Assembly (NCBI RefSeq): GCF_000717475.1
Contig: NZ_JPIK01000002.1
Coordinates: 1 to 32,521 of the forward strand
Direction of reading: 5' to 3'
DNA: 32,521 bases
From: Desulfonatronum thiodismutans
GTDB taxonomy: Bacteria; Desulfobacterota; Desulfovibrionia; Desulfovibrionales; Desulfonatronaceae
In this document: piece by piece, positions 24,298-32,405 of the stretch
Numbering within the stretch: position 1 is the stretch's first letter
How the letters are laid out: the number at the start of each line of letters is the position of its first letter
Notes under the pieces: model-generated
Databases searched by the model: none
What the model was told of the DNA's origin: nothing
The model's input: the letters and a program-made list of their open reading frames with translations, nothing else
Made by a program: the position numbers and the translations under genes

Positions 24298-25365
24298 ATG
24301 AGTAAACCATTGGCGACGTTGCTGCTGGTCGCGGTGATTGGCTGGGTGAGCGTCGGGGGACTGTATGCGCAGCCGCCGGGTCAGCAGGGCGGGCCGCCCC
24401 CGGCGGTGGTGGTGACCTCGCAGGTTGGGTCCGGATTGATGGTCGAAGAGCAAGAATATATCGGTACGGTCTATTTTCAGGAAACCTCCCTGGTGGCTTC
24501 CGAGGTCAGCGGTCGGGTGCTTGAGGTTCATTTCGAGCAGGGCGACCGAGTTCGCCGCGGCGACAAACTGGCGACCATGGACGGGGTGCTCAAGTCCAAG
24601 GATCTCCAGTCCCGCCGGGCCCAGCGGGAGGAAGTTTTGGCCGAACTGTCCCGTGTCCAGCGGGAGCTGGACCGGATGCGGCGACTGTTCGATCAGGGGA
24701 CCGTCGCTGAACAGGAGTACGAGAGGGTCAAGTTTCTCGCCAGTGGGCTGGAGCGGCGAGCCGAGTCCCTGGCCGCGGAAATCGCCCGGATTCAGGAGGA
24801 AGTGCGTATGTTGGAGGTTTTGGCCCCCTTCGACGGAGTGGTCCTGGCCCGGCTGAGCAATCTTGGGGAGTGGCTGTCTTCGGGTTCTCCCGTGGCCGAA
24901 GTGGCGCGGGACGATGTGGTGGATATACTGGTCAACGTGCCCGTGGACGTGGCTTTGGGGCTGGAACTGGGGCAGGTCGTGCAAGGCCGCGCATCGGATC
25001 GGGAATTGGAGGGGCGGGTTCAGGCCGTGGTGCCCCGGGGCGACGTGGGCTCGCGGACGTTTCCGGTCAAGGTTCGGCTACCCAACGAGCACGGTCTTTT
25101 GGAAGGCATGGAGGTGCGGATGTACCTGCCCACCGGCCAACGTCACGAGGGATTTACCGTTCCCCGGGACGCCGTGGTCCCCAGCCCCATGGGGCAGGTG
25201 ATTTTCCTGGTCCGGGACGGCCAAGCCAAAATGATCCCGGTCTCGGTCTCCGCTTTTGCCCGTGACACGGCTGGAATTGAAGCCCAGGGCGTCGAGCCCG
25301 GCGACCAGGTGGTGGTCAAAGGCCAGGAGCGCCTGCGCGACGGACAGCCCGTGCGGGTAGAGTGA
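24298..25365 (+). CDS. RND efflux periplasmic adaptor (membrane fusion protein)
   Basis: The product is 355 residues with an N-terminal signal peptide (about 1-25, ending in YAQ) and no lipobox cysteine. The layout is that of AcrA/MexA-type adaptors: a half-lipoyl strand region (VSGRVLEVHFEQGDRVRRGD), an alpha-helical hairpin rich in Arg/Glu (about 110-176), the second half-lipoyl (LAPFDGVVLARLSNLGEWLS), a beta barrel and a membrane-proximal domain. It bridges the inner-membrane pump to an outer-membrane channel. The pump gene follows after a 134-base repeat-rich spacer. No outer-membrane factor gene is in the window, so an unlinked TolC-like channel is implied. Confidence 0.93.
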   Translation: MSKPLATLLLVAVIGWVSVGGLYAQPPGQQGGPPPAVVVTSQVGSGLMVEEQEYIGTVYFQETSLVASEVSGRVLEVHFEQGDRVRRGDKLATMDGVLKSKDLQSRRAQREEVLAELSRVQRELDRMRRLFDQGTVAEQEYERVKFLASGLERRAESLAAEIARIQEEVRMLEVLAPFDGVVLARLSNLGEWLSSGSPVAEVARDDVVDILVNVPVDVALGLELGQVVQGRASDRELEGRVQAVVPRGDVGSRTFPVKVRLPNEHGLLEGMEVRMYLPTGQRHEGFTVPRDAVVPSPMGQVIFLVRDGQAKMIPVSVSAFARDTAGIEAQGVEPGDQVVVKGQERLRDGQPVRVE

Positions 25366-25499
25366 AGGGGGAAGGGTGAAGAGTGAAGGGTGAACCTTGC
25401 TATTGGCGTCCACTCCATCCTGAACCGCGGACCTCATCAACCGTTGAACCGCTGAACCGTGAACCGCTGAACCGTTGAACCTCTGAACCCCTGGACCTC
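25366..25499 (+). repeat. Low-complexity direct repeats between efflux genes
   Basis: Bases 25366-25396 contain repeats of GTGAAGGG type, and 25440-25490 contain about six degenerate copies of a CCGYTGAA unit (7-10 base period). The array runs to within 15 bases of the pump ATG and contains no clear Shine-Dalgarno sequence. It may affect translation of the pump gene relative to the adaptor. Confidence 0.7.
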
Positions 25500-28400
25500 A
25501 TGAATCCCATCAGCTTCGCCATCCGCAATCCGGTCACCATCCTGGTGGGCGTGATTTTCGTCGTGATCTTCGGTCTGATTTCCCTGTTCGGCATGCCCTA
25601 CCAACTTACGCCCACGGTGATCGAGCCGGAGATTTCCGTGCAGACCGTGTGGAGCGGAGCCACGCCCTACGAGATTGAGCGGGACATCATCGAGGAGCAG
25701 GAAAACGTGCTCAAGGGCATCCCCGGCCTCGTGGAAATGGAGAGCGAGAGCTTCAGTTCCTTTGGCCGGATCAACCTGCGCTTCTCCCTGGGCACCAACG
25801 TGGACGACGCTTTGCTGCGGGTCTCCAACAAGCTCAACGAAGTCCGCTCCTATCCCCAGGGCGCGGATAGGCCCGTGATCACGGCCACGGGCGCGGCCTC
25901 CTCGCCGATCATCTTCACCTCGCTGCGGACCCTGCCGGGCAACCCCAACGACATCGACACCTACCGGACGTTTTTCGAGAACGAGGTGCGCCAGGATCTG
26001 GAGCGGGTCGAGGGAGTGGCGGACCTGTTCGTTTTTGGCGGTACGGAGCGGGAAATGCATGTGGTGGTATTGCCGGAACGGCTGGCCGCCTTCGGCATGA
26101 CCCTGAACGAGGTCATTCGGGCCTTGCAGTCCGAGAACGTGAACGTGGCCGCCGGGAGCATCGACGTGGGGCGGCGCGACTACCGCATCCGGACCGTGGC
26201 CGAGTTCCAGAGTCCTGAGGAAATCGAGGCGCTTCCGATCCGTTCATCAGGGCAGGAGCGGGTGTTCCTGCGGGACGTGGGCCATGCGGAAATCGGGTAC
26301 GAGAAAGCTTCCGCGGCCATGCTGCATCGGGGCGAAAAGGGCATCACCGTGGGCATTCAGGCCGAGCCCGGGACCAACGTCCTGGAACTGACCGATGCGG
26401 TGGAGGCGGTGGTCCGGCACCTGAACCAGACAATCCTGGAGCCCAACGGGCTGGTTCTGCTCTGGCTGGCCGATCAGCGGGACTACATCCTGGGGGCCAT
26501 CGGCCTGGTCCAGCAGAACATCCTGATCGGCGGACTGCTGGCCATGATCGTGCTTTTCGTGTTTCTCCGCCGGATTTCCACCACCGGCATCGCCGCCGGG
26601 GCCATTCCCATCAGCATCATCGGCACCTTCATCTTCATGAGCGCCTTTGGCCGGAACCTGAACGTGGTCAGCCTGGCCGGGATTTCCTTTGCCGTGGGCA
26701 TGCTGGTGGACAGCACCATCGTGGTTCTGGAGAACATCGACCGCCATCTGAAGATGCGCAAGCCCACCTGCCAGGCGGCCCTGGACGGCACCCGTGAGGT
26801 CTGGGGCGCGATCCTGGCCTCGGCCCTGACCACGGTGGCCGTGTTCCTGCCCGTGGTCTTCATCCAGGAGGAGGCTGGGCAGCTCTTCAAGGACATCGCC
26901 ATTGCCGTGACCTGCGCCATCAGCCTGAGTCTGGTGGTTTCGGTGATGGTCATCCCGTCCATCACCTGCCAGATCTTTCGGGTGGTCAGTTCGGTCAAAC
27001 CCCGTGATCTAGGTCCGCTGCCCAGGCTGGGCGGTTTTCTGGTCAATCTGATCATGTACTTCGTGCGCTTGGCCGTGCGCAACTGGTTCACCCGGATTCT
27101 GACCGTCAGCACCCTGACCGCCGCTGCCGTGCTCATTGCCTGGCTGTTTTTCCCGAAGATGGACTACCTGCCCCAGGGCAACCGCAACCTGATTCTGAAC
27201 ATCCTGATTCCGCCGCCTGGTCTGTCCTATCCGGAGCGGGTCGCCATCGGCGAACACATCCATGATCGTCTGGAACCTCACTACGACCAGGACGTGGACG
27301 GCTTTCCCGGCATCCGTCATCTGTTCTACGTAGGGGCGGAATCATTCATGTTTTTCGGGGCCGTGAGCACCCATGAGCAGCGGGCAGGAGAGCTGATTCC
27401 ACTGTTTCGCAACGTAATTGGGTCGATTCCCGGAATGCTCGGGGTCAGTTTGCAGGCCGGGATTTTTCAGACCCGGTTGGGCCGGGGACGAACCATCGAC
27501 ATCGACATCGTCGGCCCGAACCTGGAGGAACTGGTGGCCGTGGGCGGAACCATGTTCGGCATGCTGCGCGGCATCTACCCCGAAGCCCAGGTCCGCCCGC
27601 TCCCCTCCCTGGAGCTGACCTATCCGGAGATCCGGTTCATACCGGACCGGGACCGGCTCAAGGCCGCAGGGCTGAGCGCGGCGGATTTGGGTCTGGCCCT
27701 GGACGTGCTGACCCATGGCCGCAAGATCGGCGACTTCAAGGAAGAGGGGCAAAAGACCATCGACTTGGTCCTGCGCTCATCCGCCCAGGCCATGGAAACC
27801 CCCGAGGTGCTGCACCACGCCCTGGTGGCCACGCCCCAGGGTATTTCATTGCCGGTCTCTTCCCTGGCCGCCATGGAACGGACCACCGGAATCACCCAGA
27901 TCCGCCACCTGGAACGCCAGCGGACCGTGACCCTGCAGCTCACCCCGCCGGAAGCCGTGACCCTGCAGGAAGCCATGGAAACCGTTCAAAACCGCATCGT
28001 CCCGGCCCTGGAGGCCCAGGGGCTGCTGGCCAACACCCGGGTGGAGATGAGCGGGGTGGCGGACAAGCTGACCGAGACACGACTGGCCCTGCAGTGGAAC
28101 TTCATTCTGGCCGTGATTATCATCTACCTGCTGATGTCCGCTCTGTTCGGCAACTTCCTCTATCCGCTGATCATCCTGTTCACCGTGCCCCTGGCCACGG
28201 CCGGCGGGTTCGTGGGACTGAAATTGGTCAACGTCCTCATCGCCCCCCAGCCCCTGGACATCCTGACCATGCTGGGCTTCGTGATCCTGGTGGGTGTGGT
28301 GGTGAACAACGCCATACTGCTGGTCAACCAATCGCTGATCAACGTCCGCCAGCATGGCATGGAACACCTGGAAGGCGTGCTGGAGGCCACCAGGGTCCGT

Positions 28401-28703
28401 CTGCGGCCGATCTACATGAGCACCACCACCAGCATCTTCGGCATGCTGCCCCTGGTGGTGGCTCCGGGGCCGGGTTCCGAGCTGTACCGCGGCCTGGGCA
28501 GCGTGGTCCTGGGCGGACTGGCCCTGTCCACGGTGTTCACGATCTTCGTGATCCCGTCCCTGCTGGCCTTCTTCATCCGCATGGAAACCCCGGGCTCGGC
28601 CATGGGCGCGGACGACCCCCTGGGCGGGGCGGCGCGCTGCGAGTTGCCGGAAACTGAAAAAGGAGCAAGCAATGAAAAGCTATCGCAAGGAACTGTGGTT
28701 TGA
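25500..28703 (+). CDS. RND efflux pump, inner-membrane transporter
   Basis: The product is 1067 residues, the usual HAE1/AcrB size, with the RND layout: a first membrane helix (about 9-30), a large periplasmic loop, helices 2-6 (about 330-480), helix 7 (about 540-560), a second periplasmic loop and helices 8-12 (about 870-1025). Helix 4 carries [20 protein letters not shown], with the Asp expected for proton relay; the second Asp of the usual DD pair is Ser here. It exports substrates using the proton gradient; they cannot be predicted. The ATG at 25500 lacks a good ribosome site. The last 32 bases overlap the YjbQ gene, which gives a tail ([11 protein letters not shown]) not typical of the family. 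Confidence 0.94.
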   Translation: MNPISFAIRNPVTILVGVIFVVIFGLISLFGMPYQLTPTVIEPEISVQTVWSGATPYEIERDIIEEQENVLKGIPGLVEMESESFSSFGRINLRFSLGTNVDDALLRVSNKLNEVRSYPQGADRPVITATGAASSPIIFTSLRTLPGNPNDIDTYRTFFENEVRQDLERVEGVADLFVFGGTEREMHVVVLPERLAAFGMTLNEVIRALQSENVNVAAGSIDVGRRDYRIRTVAEFQSPEEIEALPIRSSGQERVFLRDVGHAEIGYEKASAAMLHRGEKGITVGIQAEPGTNVLELTDAVEAVVRHLNQTILEPNGLVLLWLADQRDYILGAIGLVQQNILIGGLLAMIVLFVFLRRISTTGIAAGAIPISIIGTFIFMSAFGRNLNVVSLAGISFAVGMLVDSTIVVLENIDRHLKMRKPTCQAALDGTREVWGAILASALTTVAVFLPVVFIQEEAGQLFKDIAIAVTCAISLSLVVSVMVIPSITCQIFRVVSSVKPRDLGPLPRLGGFLVNLIMYFVRLAVRNWFTRILTVSTLTAAAVLIAWLFFPKMDYLPQGNRNLILNILIPPPGLSYPERVAIGEHIHDRLEPHYDQDVDGFPGIRHLFYVGAESFMFFGAVSTHEQRAGELIPLFRNVIGSIPGMLGVSLQAGIFQTRLGRGRTIDIDIVGPNLEELVAVGGTMFGMLRGIYPEAQVRPLPSLELTYPEIRFIPDRDRLKAAGLSAADLGLALDVLTHGRKIGDFKEEGQKTIDLVLRSSAQAMETPEVLHHALVATPQGISLPVSSLAAMERTTGITQIRHLERQRTVTLQLTPPEAVTLQEAMETVQNRIVPALEAQGLLANTRVEMSGVADKLTETRLALQWNFILAVIIIYLLMSALFGNFLYPLIILFTVPLATAGGFVGLKLVNVLIAPQPLDILTMLGFVILVGVVVNNAILLVNQSLINVRQHGMEHLEGVLEATRVRLRPIYMSTTTSIFGMLPLVVAPGPGSELYRGLGSVVLGGLALSTVFTIFVIPSLLAFFIRMETPGSAMGADDPLGGAARCELPETEKGASNEKLSQGTVV

Positions 28704-29091
28704 CGTTTCCGGTCGTCGGGCGTTCATCAACATCACGCCCCAGGTGGAGCAGTGTCTGCGGGAGAGCGGGATTCAGGAAGGGTTGCTGCTGTGCAATGCC
28801 ATGCACATTACGGCCAGCGTGTTCATCAACGACGACGAGTCCGGCCTGCACCAGGATTACGACGACTGGCTGGAACGCCTGGCCCCCCACGCCCCCATCA
28901 GCCAGTACCGCCACAACCGCACCGGAGAGGACAATGGGGACGCCCACCTCAAGCGTCAGATCATGGGCCGGGAAGTGGTGGTGGCCGTGACCAAGGGCCG
29001 CCTGGATTTCGGCACCTGGGAGCGGATTTTCTATGGGGAGTTCGACGGCAACCGCCGTAAACGGGTGCTGGTGAAGATTATTGGGGAGTGA
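28672..29091 (+). CDS. YjbQ family protein (UPF0047, secondary thiamine-phosphate synthase type)
   Basis: The product is 139 residues, the standard length. Family motifs are visible: [61 protein letters not shown] with its conserved His and Asn, and the C-terminal [13 protein letters not shown]. The family is named for weak thiamine-phosphate synthase activity; its true role is unsettled. AAAGGAGC lies 5-11 bases before the ATG. The gene starts inside the last 32 bases of the pump gene, in another frame, so it is translationally linked to it. A dispersed repeat begins 20 bases after its stop. Confidence 0.92.
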   Translation: MKSYRKELWFDVSGRRAFINITPQVEQCLRESGIQEGLLLCNAMHITASVFINDDESGLHQDYDDWLERLAPHAPISQYRHNRTGEDNGDAHLKRQIMGREVVVAVTKGRLDFGTWERIFYGEFDGNRRKRVLVKIIGE

Positions 29092-29111
29092 GACGGGGGA
29101 GGTTTGCCAGT

Positions 29112-29227
29112 CCGTTGAAAAACTCCCAATTGCTGCGTCGCTGCAAAAAGTTCAAACTCTCACGTATGAATAAATACGCTTCGACCTTGAACTTTTTTTG
29201 CTCCTTGCACTTGGGGTTTTTGAACGG
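29112..29227 (+). repeat. Dispersed MITE-like repeat, copy 2
   Basis: Inverted relative to copy 1 at 15450-15565 and of identical 116-base length, with about 8 differences, mostly transitions. The ends CCGTTGAAAAACTCCC and GGGGTTTTTGAACGG form the imperfect terminal inverted repeat. Similarity to the flank of copy 1 continues to about 29248. It lies between the convergent ends of the YjbQ and NYN genes, where its terminal repeats could also act in transcript ending. Confidence 0.88.
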
Positions 29228-29257
29228 ACTGCCGGATAAGGACTTTTTAACAATCAG

Positions 29258-30145
29258 TTACGCGCCGCTTCGCACCACGATCCTCACGGCGCACGGACCT
29301 TTCTTGTTGACGCTCTCCTGAAAGGAAACCCTGTCACCCACCGTCAGCCGGTTGATGTCCATATCCACCAAGTCGCCGTAATGGAAGAAAAGGTCTTCCT
29401 CGCTCATGTCCGGGCGGATGAATCCGTATCCACCCTGGATGGAGACCACGGTCCCGGATTGGTCCTCGCCGGATTTAGCCTTGGCCGCGTCCACGGGCCG
29501 GTATTTTTCCTTGACGAATAAATCCCGAACGATCTGGTCGTCGTGGCGCTCGGGATCGTCGATGACATCGTTGATCAGGATCGGGTAGGTGGCGTTGTCC
29601 AGCAAGGCCATGGAGGTCTTGGTGGCTCGGTGGTTTCCGTACTGATCCACGTATTCAAAGTCGCACCCCAGGACCATGACCCGCGCGCCGATGGTGTTCA
29701 GCTTTCTGGTCAAGGGCAGGTAGTCCCCGTCCGAGGCAATAAGCACGATCACGTCGTACTTCTTGAAAATTGCCAGCTCGAAGGCCTCCAACGCCAGCCA
29801 GACGTCGATGCCTTTCTCTCCCTCCGGGGACATGGGCAGATAGTGCGTGATCACCCCCTCCTTCATCAGGATGTCGTCGAAGATTCGCTCCTTGAGCAGC
29901 AGATCCCGTGCTTGGGCGTCGTAGGCCGTCAGCCGTCCGCGAAAATAGTGCATGTCCACGATCTTGCAGTTCTTGACCGGCCGTTCCTCTCGGGCCGCGA
30001 CCTCGTGGATGATGAACTGGTGAATTCCGTTGATGCTGATCCGGGACTGGCGGGAATGATCGTAGAGGTAGTAATTGCTGACGTGAAAGAAGAAGTTGCC
30101 GTCGTAAAAAATGCCGATCTTTGTCAGGTTCGTGTTGGTGATCAT
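29258..30145 (-). CDS. NYN-domain nuclease fused to a cold-shock-like RNA-binding domain
   Basis: The product is about 295 residues from the ATG at 30145; the frame is open to 30208 but the extra residues look non-native. The N-terminal two thirds are an NYN (PIN-like) domain: IGIFYDGNFFFHVSNYY with the first catalytic Asp, EKGIDVWLALEAFELA with a second, and LIASDGDYLPLTRKLN with the DGD pair, then GARVMVLG. The last 70 residues resemble a cold-shock OB fold: SGTVVSIQGGYGFIRPD (RNP1-like), EEDLFFHYGDL (RNP2-like) and LTVGDRVSF. The likely role is single-stranded RNA binding and cleavage. There is no partner gene; it is convergent with yjbQ and ends next to the dispersed repeat. Confidence 0.85.
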   Translation of the reverse strand: MITNTNLTKIGIFYDGNFFFHVSNYYLYDHSRQSRISINGIHQFIIHEVAAREERPVKNCKIVDMHYFRGRLTAYDAQARDLLLKERIFDDILMKEGVITHYLPMSPEGEKGIDVWLALEAFELAIFKKYDVIVLIASDGDYLPLTRKLNTIGARVMVLGCDFEYVDQYGNHRATKTSMALLDNATYPILINDVIDDPERHDDQIVRDLFVKEKYRPVDAAKAKSGEDQSGTVVSIQGGYGFIRPDMSEEDLFFHYGDLVDMDINRLTVGDRVSFQESVNKKGPCAVRIVVRSGA

Positions 30146-30264
30146 GGGATTCTTGGGAATGGTTGAATGGAGTAAAGTGAATGACCTGATTCCTTTCTCG
30201 TGGCTCATGCGGGGAGCACTTTGTGAAAGACTGTACAGAAGTCTGACAAGTTTCGCTATGCAAC

Positions 30265-30298
30265 AAAAAAAGGGTTACAGCATTTGCTATAACCCTTT
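30265..30298 (-). terminator. Rho-independent terminator of the interrupted tRNA-Phe gene
   Basis: Bases 30269-30282 pair with 30285-30298 over 14 positions, with one G-T wobble on the minus strand. The minus strand then has seven T (complement of A30265-A30271). It lies 9 bases past the CCA end of the tRNA-Phe fragment, so it is most simply the original tRNA terminator. Confidence 0.85.
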
Positions 30299-30306
30299 GA
30301 TTTTCT

Positions 30307-30355
30307 TGGTGCCGAGGGACGGAATTGAACTGCCGACACGGGGATTTTCAGTCCC
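30307..30355 (-). other. 3' half of a tRNA-Phe gene; attachment site of an integrated element
   Basis: On the minus strand the sequence reads GGGA, anticodon loop CTGAAAA (anticodon GAA, Phe), TCCCC, the variable region, a T-arm with TTCAATT loop and the acceptor end CTCGGCACCA. There is no 5' half: the D-arm and 5' acceptor strand are replaced by AT-rich DNA immediately upstream. Identity to tRNA stops within the anticodon stem, a common crossover point for tyrosine recombinases. The native terminator remains on the left, so the chromosome lies left and the element right; the intact tRNA-Phe is expected at the far end, outside this window. An integrase gene starts 170 bases away. Confidence 0.85.
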
Positions 30356-30514
30356 TTTGTATCTATTATTTGTAAATGCTTATTTTTTATAAAACTATTG
30401 AAAATTATTGATAAAATTGCTACTATCATCCAACAGTTCTTGACTTGATAGACACCCTCTTTCATGGCAAAAGGTGGGAAAGGGGTGGGAATGGAATTTC
30501 CGCATGGACGTCAG

Positions 30515-30519
30515 GGAGG
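30515..30519 (+). promoter_or_regulatory. Ribosome binding site fixing the integrase start
   Basis: GGAGG lies 5 bases before the ATG at 30525 and only 2 before the ATG at 30522. The upstream start at 30474 has no such site. This favours 30525. Confidence 0.65.
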
Positions 30520-30524
30520 GGATG

Positions 30525-31763
30525 ATGATTTGGAAAAAAAGTGAGTTTCCAGGAGTCAGATTTTACGAACATGATGACCGGCGACATGGCGTCAAAAAGG
30601 ATCGGAATTATTACATTCGATACAAATGCCAGGGAAAAACCTATGAAGAGCCTGTGGGATGGTCCTCCCAGGGCAACACGGCACGGAGCGTCTATGATCT
30701 TCTTGCGGAATTGAAGCGCAACCAGAAGGCAGGCATTCCGCCATTTACGCTCGCGGAGAAACGCGAACAGGCGGAGGCAGAGCAAATAATGACAAAGGAG
30801 GCACGACGACTGGAGCGGATTGAGCAGGAGCGGATGCAGATCACGCTTTTACAATTTTTCGAAGCCGATTACCTTCCTTCTGTTGAAGGCTCTTGTTCCC
30901 CTGAAACTGTCCGCAAGGCCAGGGAGCATGTCAAGAATTGGCTGGCTCCGGCCCTGGAAAATACGCCCCTTCCGACGATTGCTTCCACACACCTGGAAAA
31001 AGTTCGTCAGGCTTTACTTAAGTCCGGCAAGTCCGCCCGGACCATGCAGTATGTGTTCGCCACATTCAGGGCGATCTGGAACTTGGCCCTGGAACGCGGT
31101 ATTGTTTCTGGCAGAAATCCGGTAAAAGGGGTGAAGCTTCCTGTTGTGGACAATATGCGTCAGAGGTATTTGAAGTCTCACGAGGCCGATGCGTTGATTG
31201 AGGCTTTAAATAAACGCAGCCCGGTTACCCGCCACATGGCCCTGATCAGCCTGCATACCGGGATGCGTTTCAAGGAAATCGCCGAGTTGACATGGGGAGC
31301 GGTGGACTTGGACCGACGGCAAGTCAACATTATCAGAACAAAAGGTAAAAAGGCCCGAACTGTTCACATGACAGAGGAAATCCTCAGGCTGCTGTCCTCT
31401 CTTCAAAAAGGTCATGACGGTGATTTGATATTTCCCTCCAACACGGGCGAGAGGATCGGCAAGGTATCCAAGACATTCGACCAGGTTGTTAATGAGCTTG
31501 GTCTGAATGAAGGTATTACGGACCCCAAGGCTCGGTTTACCTTTCATTGTCTGCGCCACACACATGCAAGCTGGCTGATCGAAAACGGGGTTCAGCTCTA
31601 CTTGGTGCAAAAACAGCTTGGCCATTCAACTCCCGTGGTCACTCAGCGGTATGCCCATGTTTCGGACCAGCAGTTAGCCGAGGCGACATTGGCTTTTGAA
31701 AGAGGCCTGGAGCGAAAGCAGGCTGGAAAAGTGATTCCCCTTCGAACCGCGGTTAATCAGTAG
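30525..31763 (+). CDS. Tyrosine recombinase (site-specific integrase)
   Basis: The product is about 412 residues. An N-terminal Arm-binding-like part (FPGVRFYEHDDRRHG, YYIRYKCQGK) is followed by a helical SAM-like core-binding domain (about 105-205) and the catalytic domain. The catalytic set is complete: R248 (TGMRFKEI), K273 (RTKGKKART), H341 and R344 (FHCLRHTHAS), H367 (LGHSTPVVT) and the nucleophile Y376 (QRYAHV). It catalyses integration and excision at the tRNA-Phe site next door. No excisionase is visible in the window. Codon use is visibly more AT-rich than in the genes left of 30300, in keeping with transferred DNA. Confidence 0.95.
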   Translation: MIWKKSEFPGVRFYEHDDRRHGVKKDRNYYIRYKCQGKTYEEPVGWSSQGNTARSVYDLLAELKRNQKAGIPPFTLAEKREQAEAEQIMTKEARRLERIEQERMQITLLQFFEADYLPSVEGSCSPETVRKAREHVKNWLAPALENTPLPTIASTHLEKVRQALLKSGKSARTMQYVFATFRAIWNLALERGIVSGRNPVKGVKLPVVDNMRQRYLKSHEADALIEALNKRSPVTRHMALISLHTGMRFKEIAELTWGAVDLDRRQVNIIRTKGKKARTVHMTEEILRLLSSLQKGHDGDLIFPSNTGERIGKVSKTFDQVVNELGLNEGITDPKARFTFHCLRHTHASWLIENGVQLYLVQKQLGHSTPVVTQRYAHVSDQQLAEATLAFERGLERKQAGKVIPLRTAVNQ

Positions 31764-31784
31764 TCATCAAAAAACTTGACCTTA

Positions 31785-31799
31785 TACCATAAAATGGTA
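31785..31799. promoter_or_regulatory. Palindrome before the toxin-antitoxin genes, likely operator
   Basis: TACCAT, AAA, ATGGTA form a perfect 6-bp dyad ending 5 bases before the toxin ATG. Toxin-antitoxin operons are usually repressed by the antitoxin alone or in complex, and this dyad is the best candidate site. There is no clear ribosome binding site for the toxin; the dyad occupies that position. Confidence 0.6.
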
Positions 31800-31804
31800 A
31801 TTCT

Positions 31805-32083
31805 ATGAAGTGGTCGGTTCGGATTGCACCAAAAGCGAACAAGGCGTTGGCCAAGTTGCCGAAGCGTATCAAGGATACCCTCGTCTTGCTGGCCCGTGCC
31901 ATTGAACTGAACGGCCCTGTTCGCGGGGACTGGCCGAATTACGGCAAACTGGCCCCAGGCAGGCATCACTGCCATCTGAAGAAAGGGCGACCTTGTTATG
32001 TGGCCGTTTGGGAAGAACAGGACAACGAGATCAAGCTTGTGGAGATCACTTATGTTGGAACACACGAAAAGGCCCCATACTGA
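31805..32083 (+). CDS. RelE/ParE-superfamily toxin
   Basis: The product is 92 residues. The pattern fits the RelE/ParE fold: an N-terminal strand WSVRIAPKA, a helical pair (ALAKLPKRIKDTLVLLARAI), a central YGKLAPGRHHCHLKKGRPCY and the C-terminal strands VAVWEEQDNEIKLVEITYVG with THEKAPY. Homologues are often labelled as translational repressors of toxin-antitoxin systems. The gene comes first and overlaps the antitoxin gene by 32 bases, the HigBA-like order. mRNA interferase or gyrase inhibition cannot be told apart from sequence alone. It lies 41 bases after the integrase stop and probably stabilises the integrated element. Confidence 0.8.
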   Translation: MKWSVRIAPKANKALAKLPKRIKDTLVLLARAIELNGPVRGDWPNYGKLAPGRHHCHLKKGRPCYVAVWEEQDNEIKLVEITYVGTHEKAPY

Positions 32084-32405
32084 AACCGTGGAAGTTGTAT
32101 TTCGCGGTCCGGCGGATCATCTGGGGGAAGCGTCGAAGGCCATGGCCGGTTTCGGCTTTGAACGTGCCGACCAGTCTCGCCCATGGCGGGAATCCTTTCC
32201 GGACCTTACGGAGCAGACATTGCCAGGAGTTTGCCTACGGGCTGCCCGCATCAGGGAAGGGGTCACGCAGGCAAAGCTTGCCAGCGTGACCGGCATCCCT
32301 CAACGGCACATCTCAGAAATGGAGAACGGTAAGCGGCCCATCGGCAAGAAGAGCGCCCAGATTTTCGCAAACGCGCTGAATATGGACTATAGGATTTTCA
32401 TGTAG
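32052..32405 (+). CDS. XRE-family antitoxin
   Basis: The product is 117 residues from the ATG at 32052; an open frame from 31998 overlaps the toxin more and is unlikely. The C-terminal half is an XRE helix-turn-helix (about 60-117): LRAARIREGVTQAKLASVTG, then IPQRHISEMENGKRPIGKKS with the recognition helix, and ALNMDYRIFM. The N-terminal half (TETVEVVFRGPADHLGEASK) probably binds the toxin. It should neutralise the upstream toxin and repress the pair through the palindrome at 31785-31799. No gene is seen in the last 116 bases of the window. Confidence 0.85.
   Translation: MLEHTKRPHTETVEVVFRGPADHLGEASKAMAGFGFERADQSRPWRESFPDLTEQTLPGVCLRAARIREGVTQAKLASVTGIPQRHISEMENGKRPIGKKSAQIFANALNMDYRIFM

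Noticed and set aside
25440..25490. CRISPR array
   Set aside because: The repeat period is only 7-10 bases, with no spacers and no cas genes.
30111..30392. Plus-strand frame of 93 codons across the tRNA fragment
   Set aside because: It includes the translated complement of the tRNA-Phe 3' half and the terminator; a typical false gene at attachment sites.
31776..31803. TTGACC / TAATTC promoter pair for the toxin
   Set aside because: The transcription start would fall inside the toxin gene, past its ATG at 31805, so the match is probably chance.
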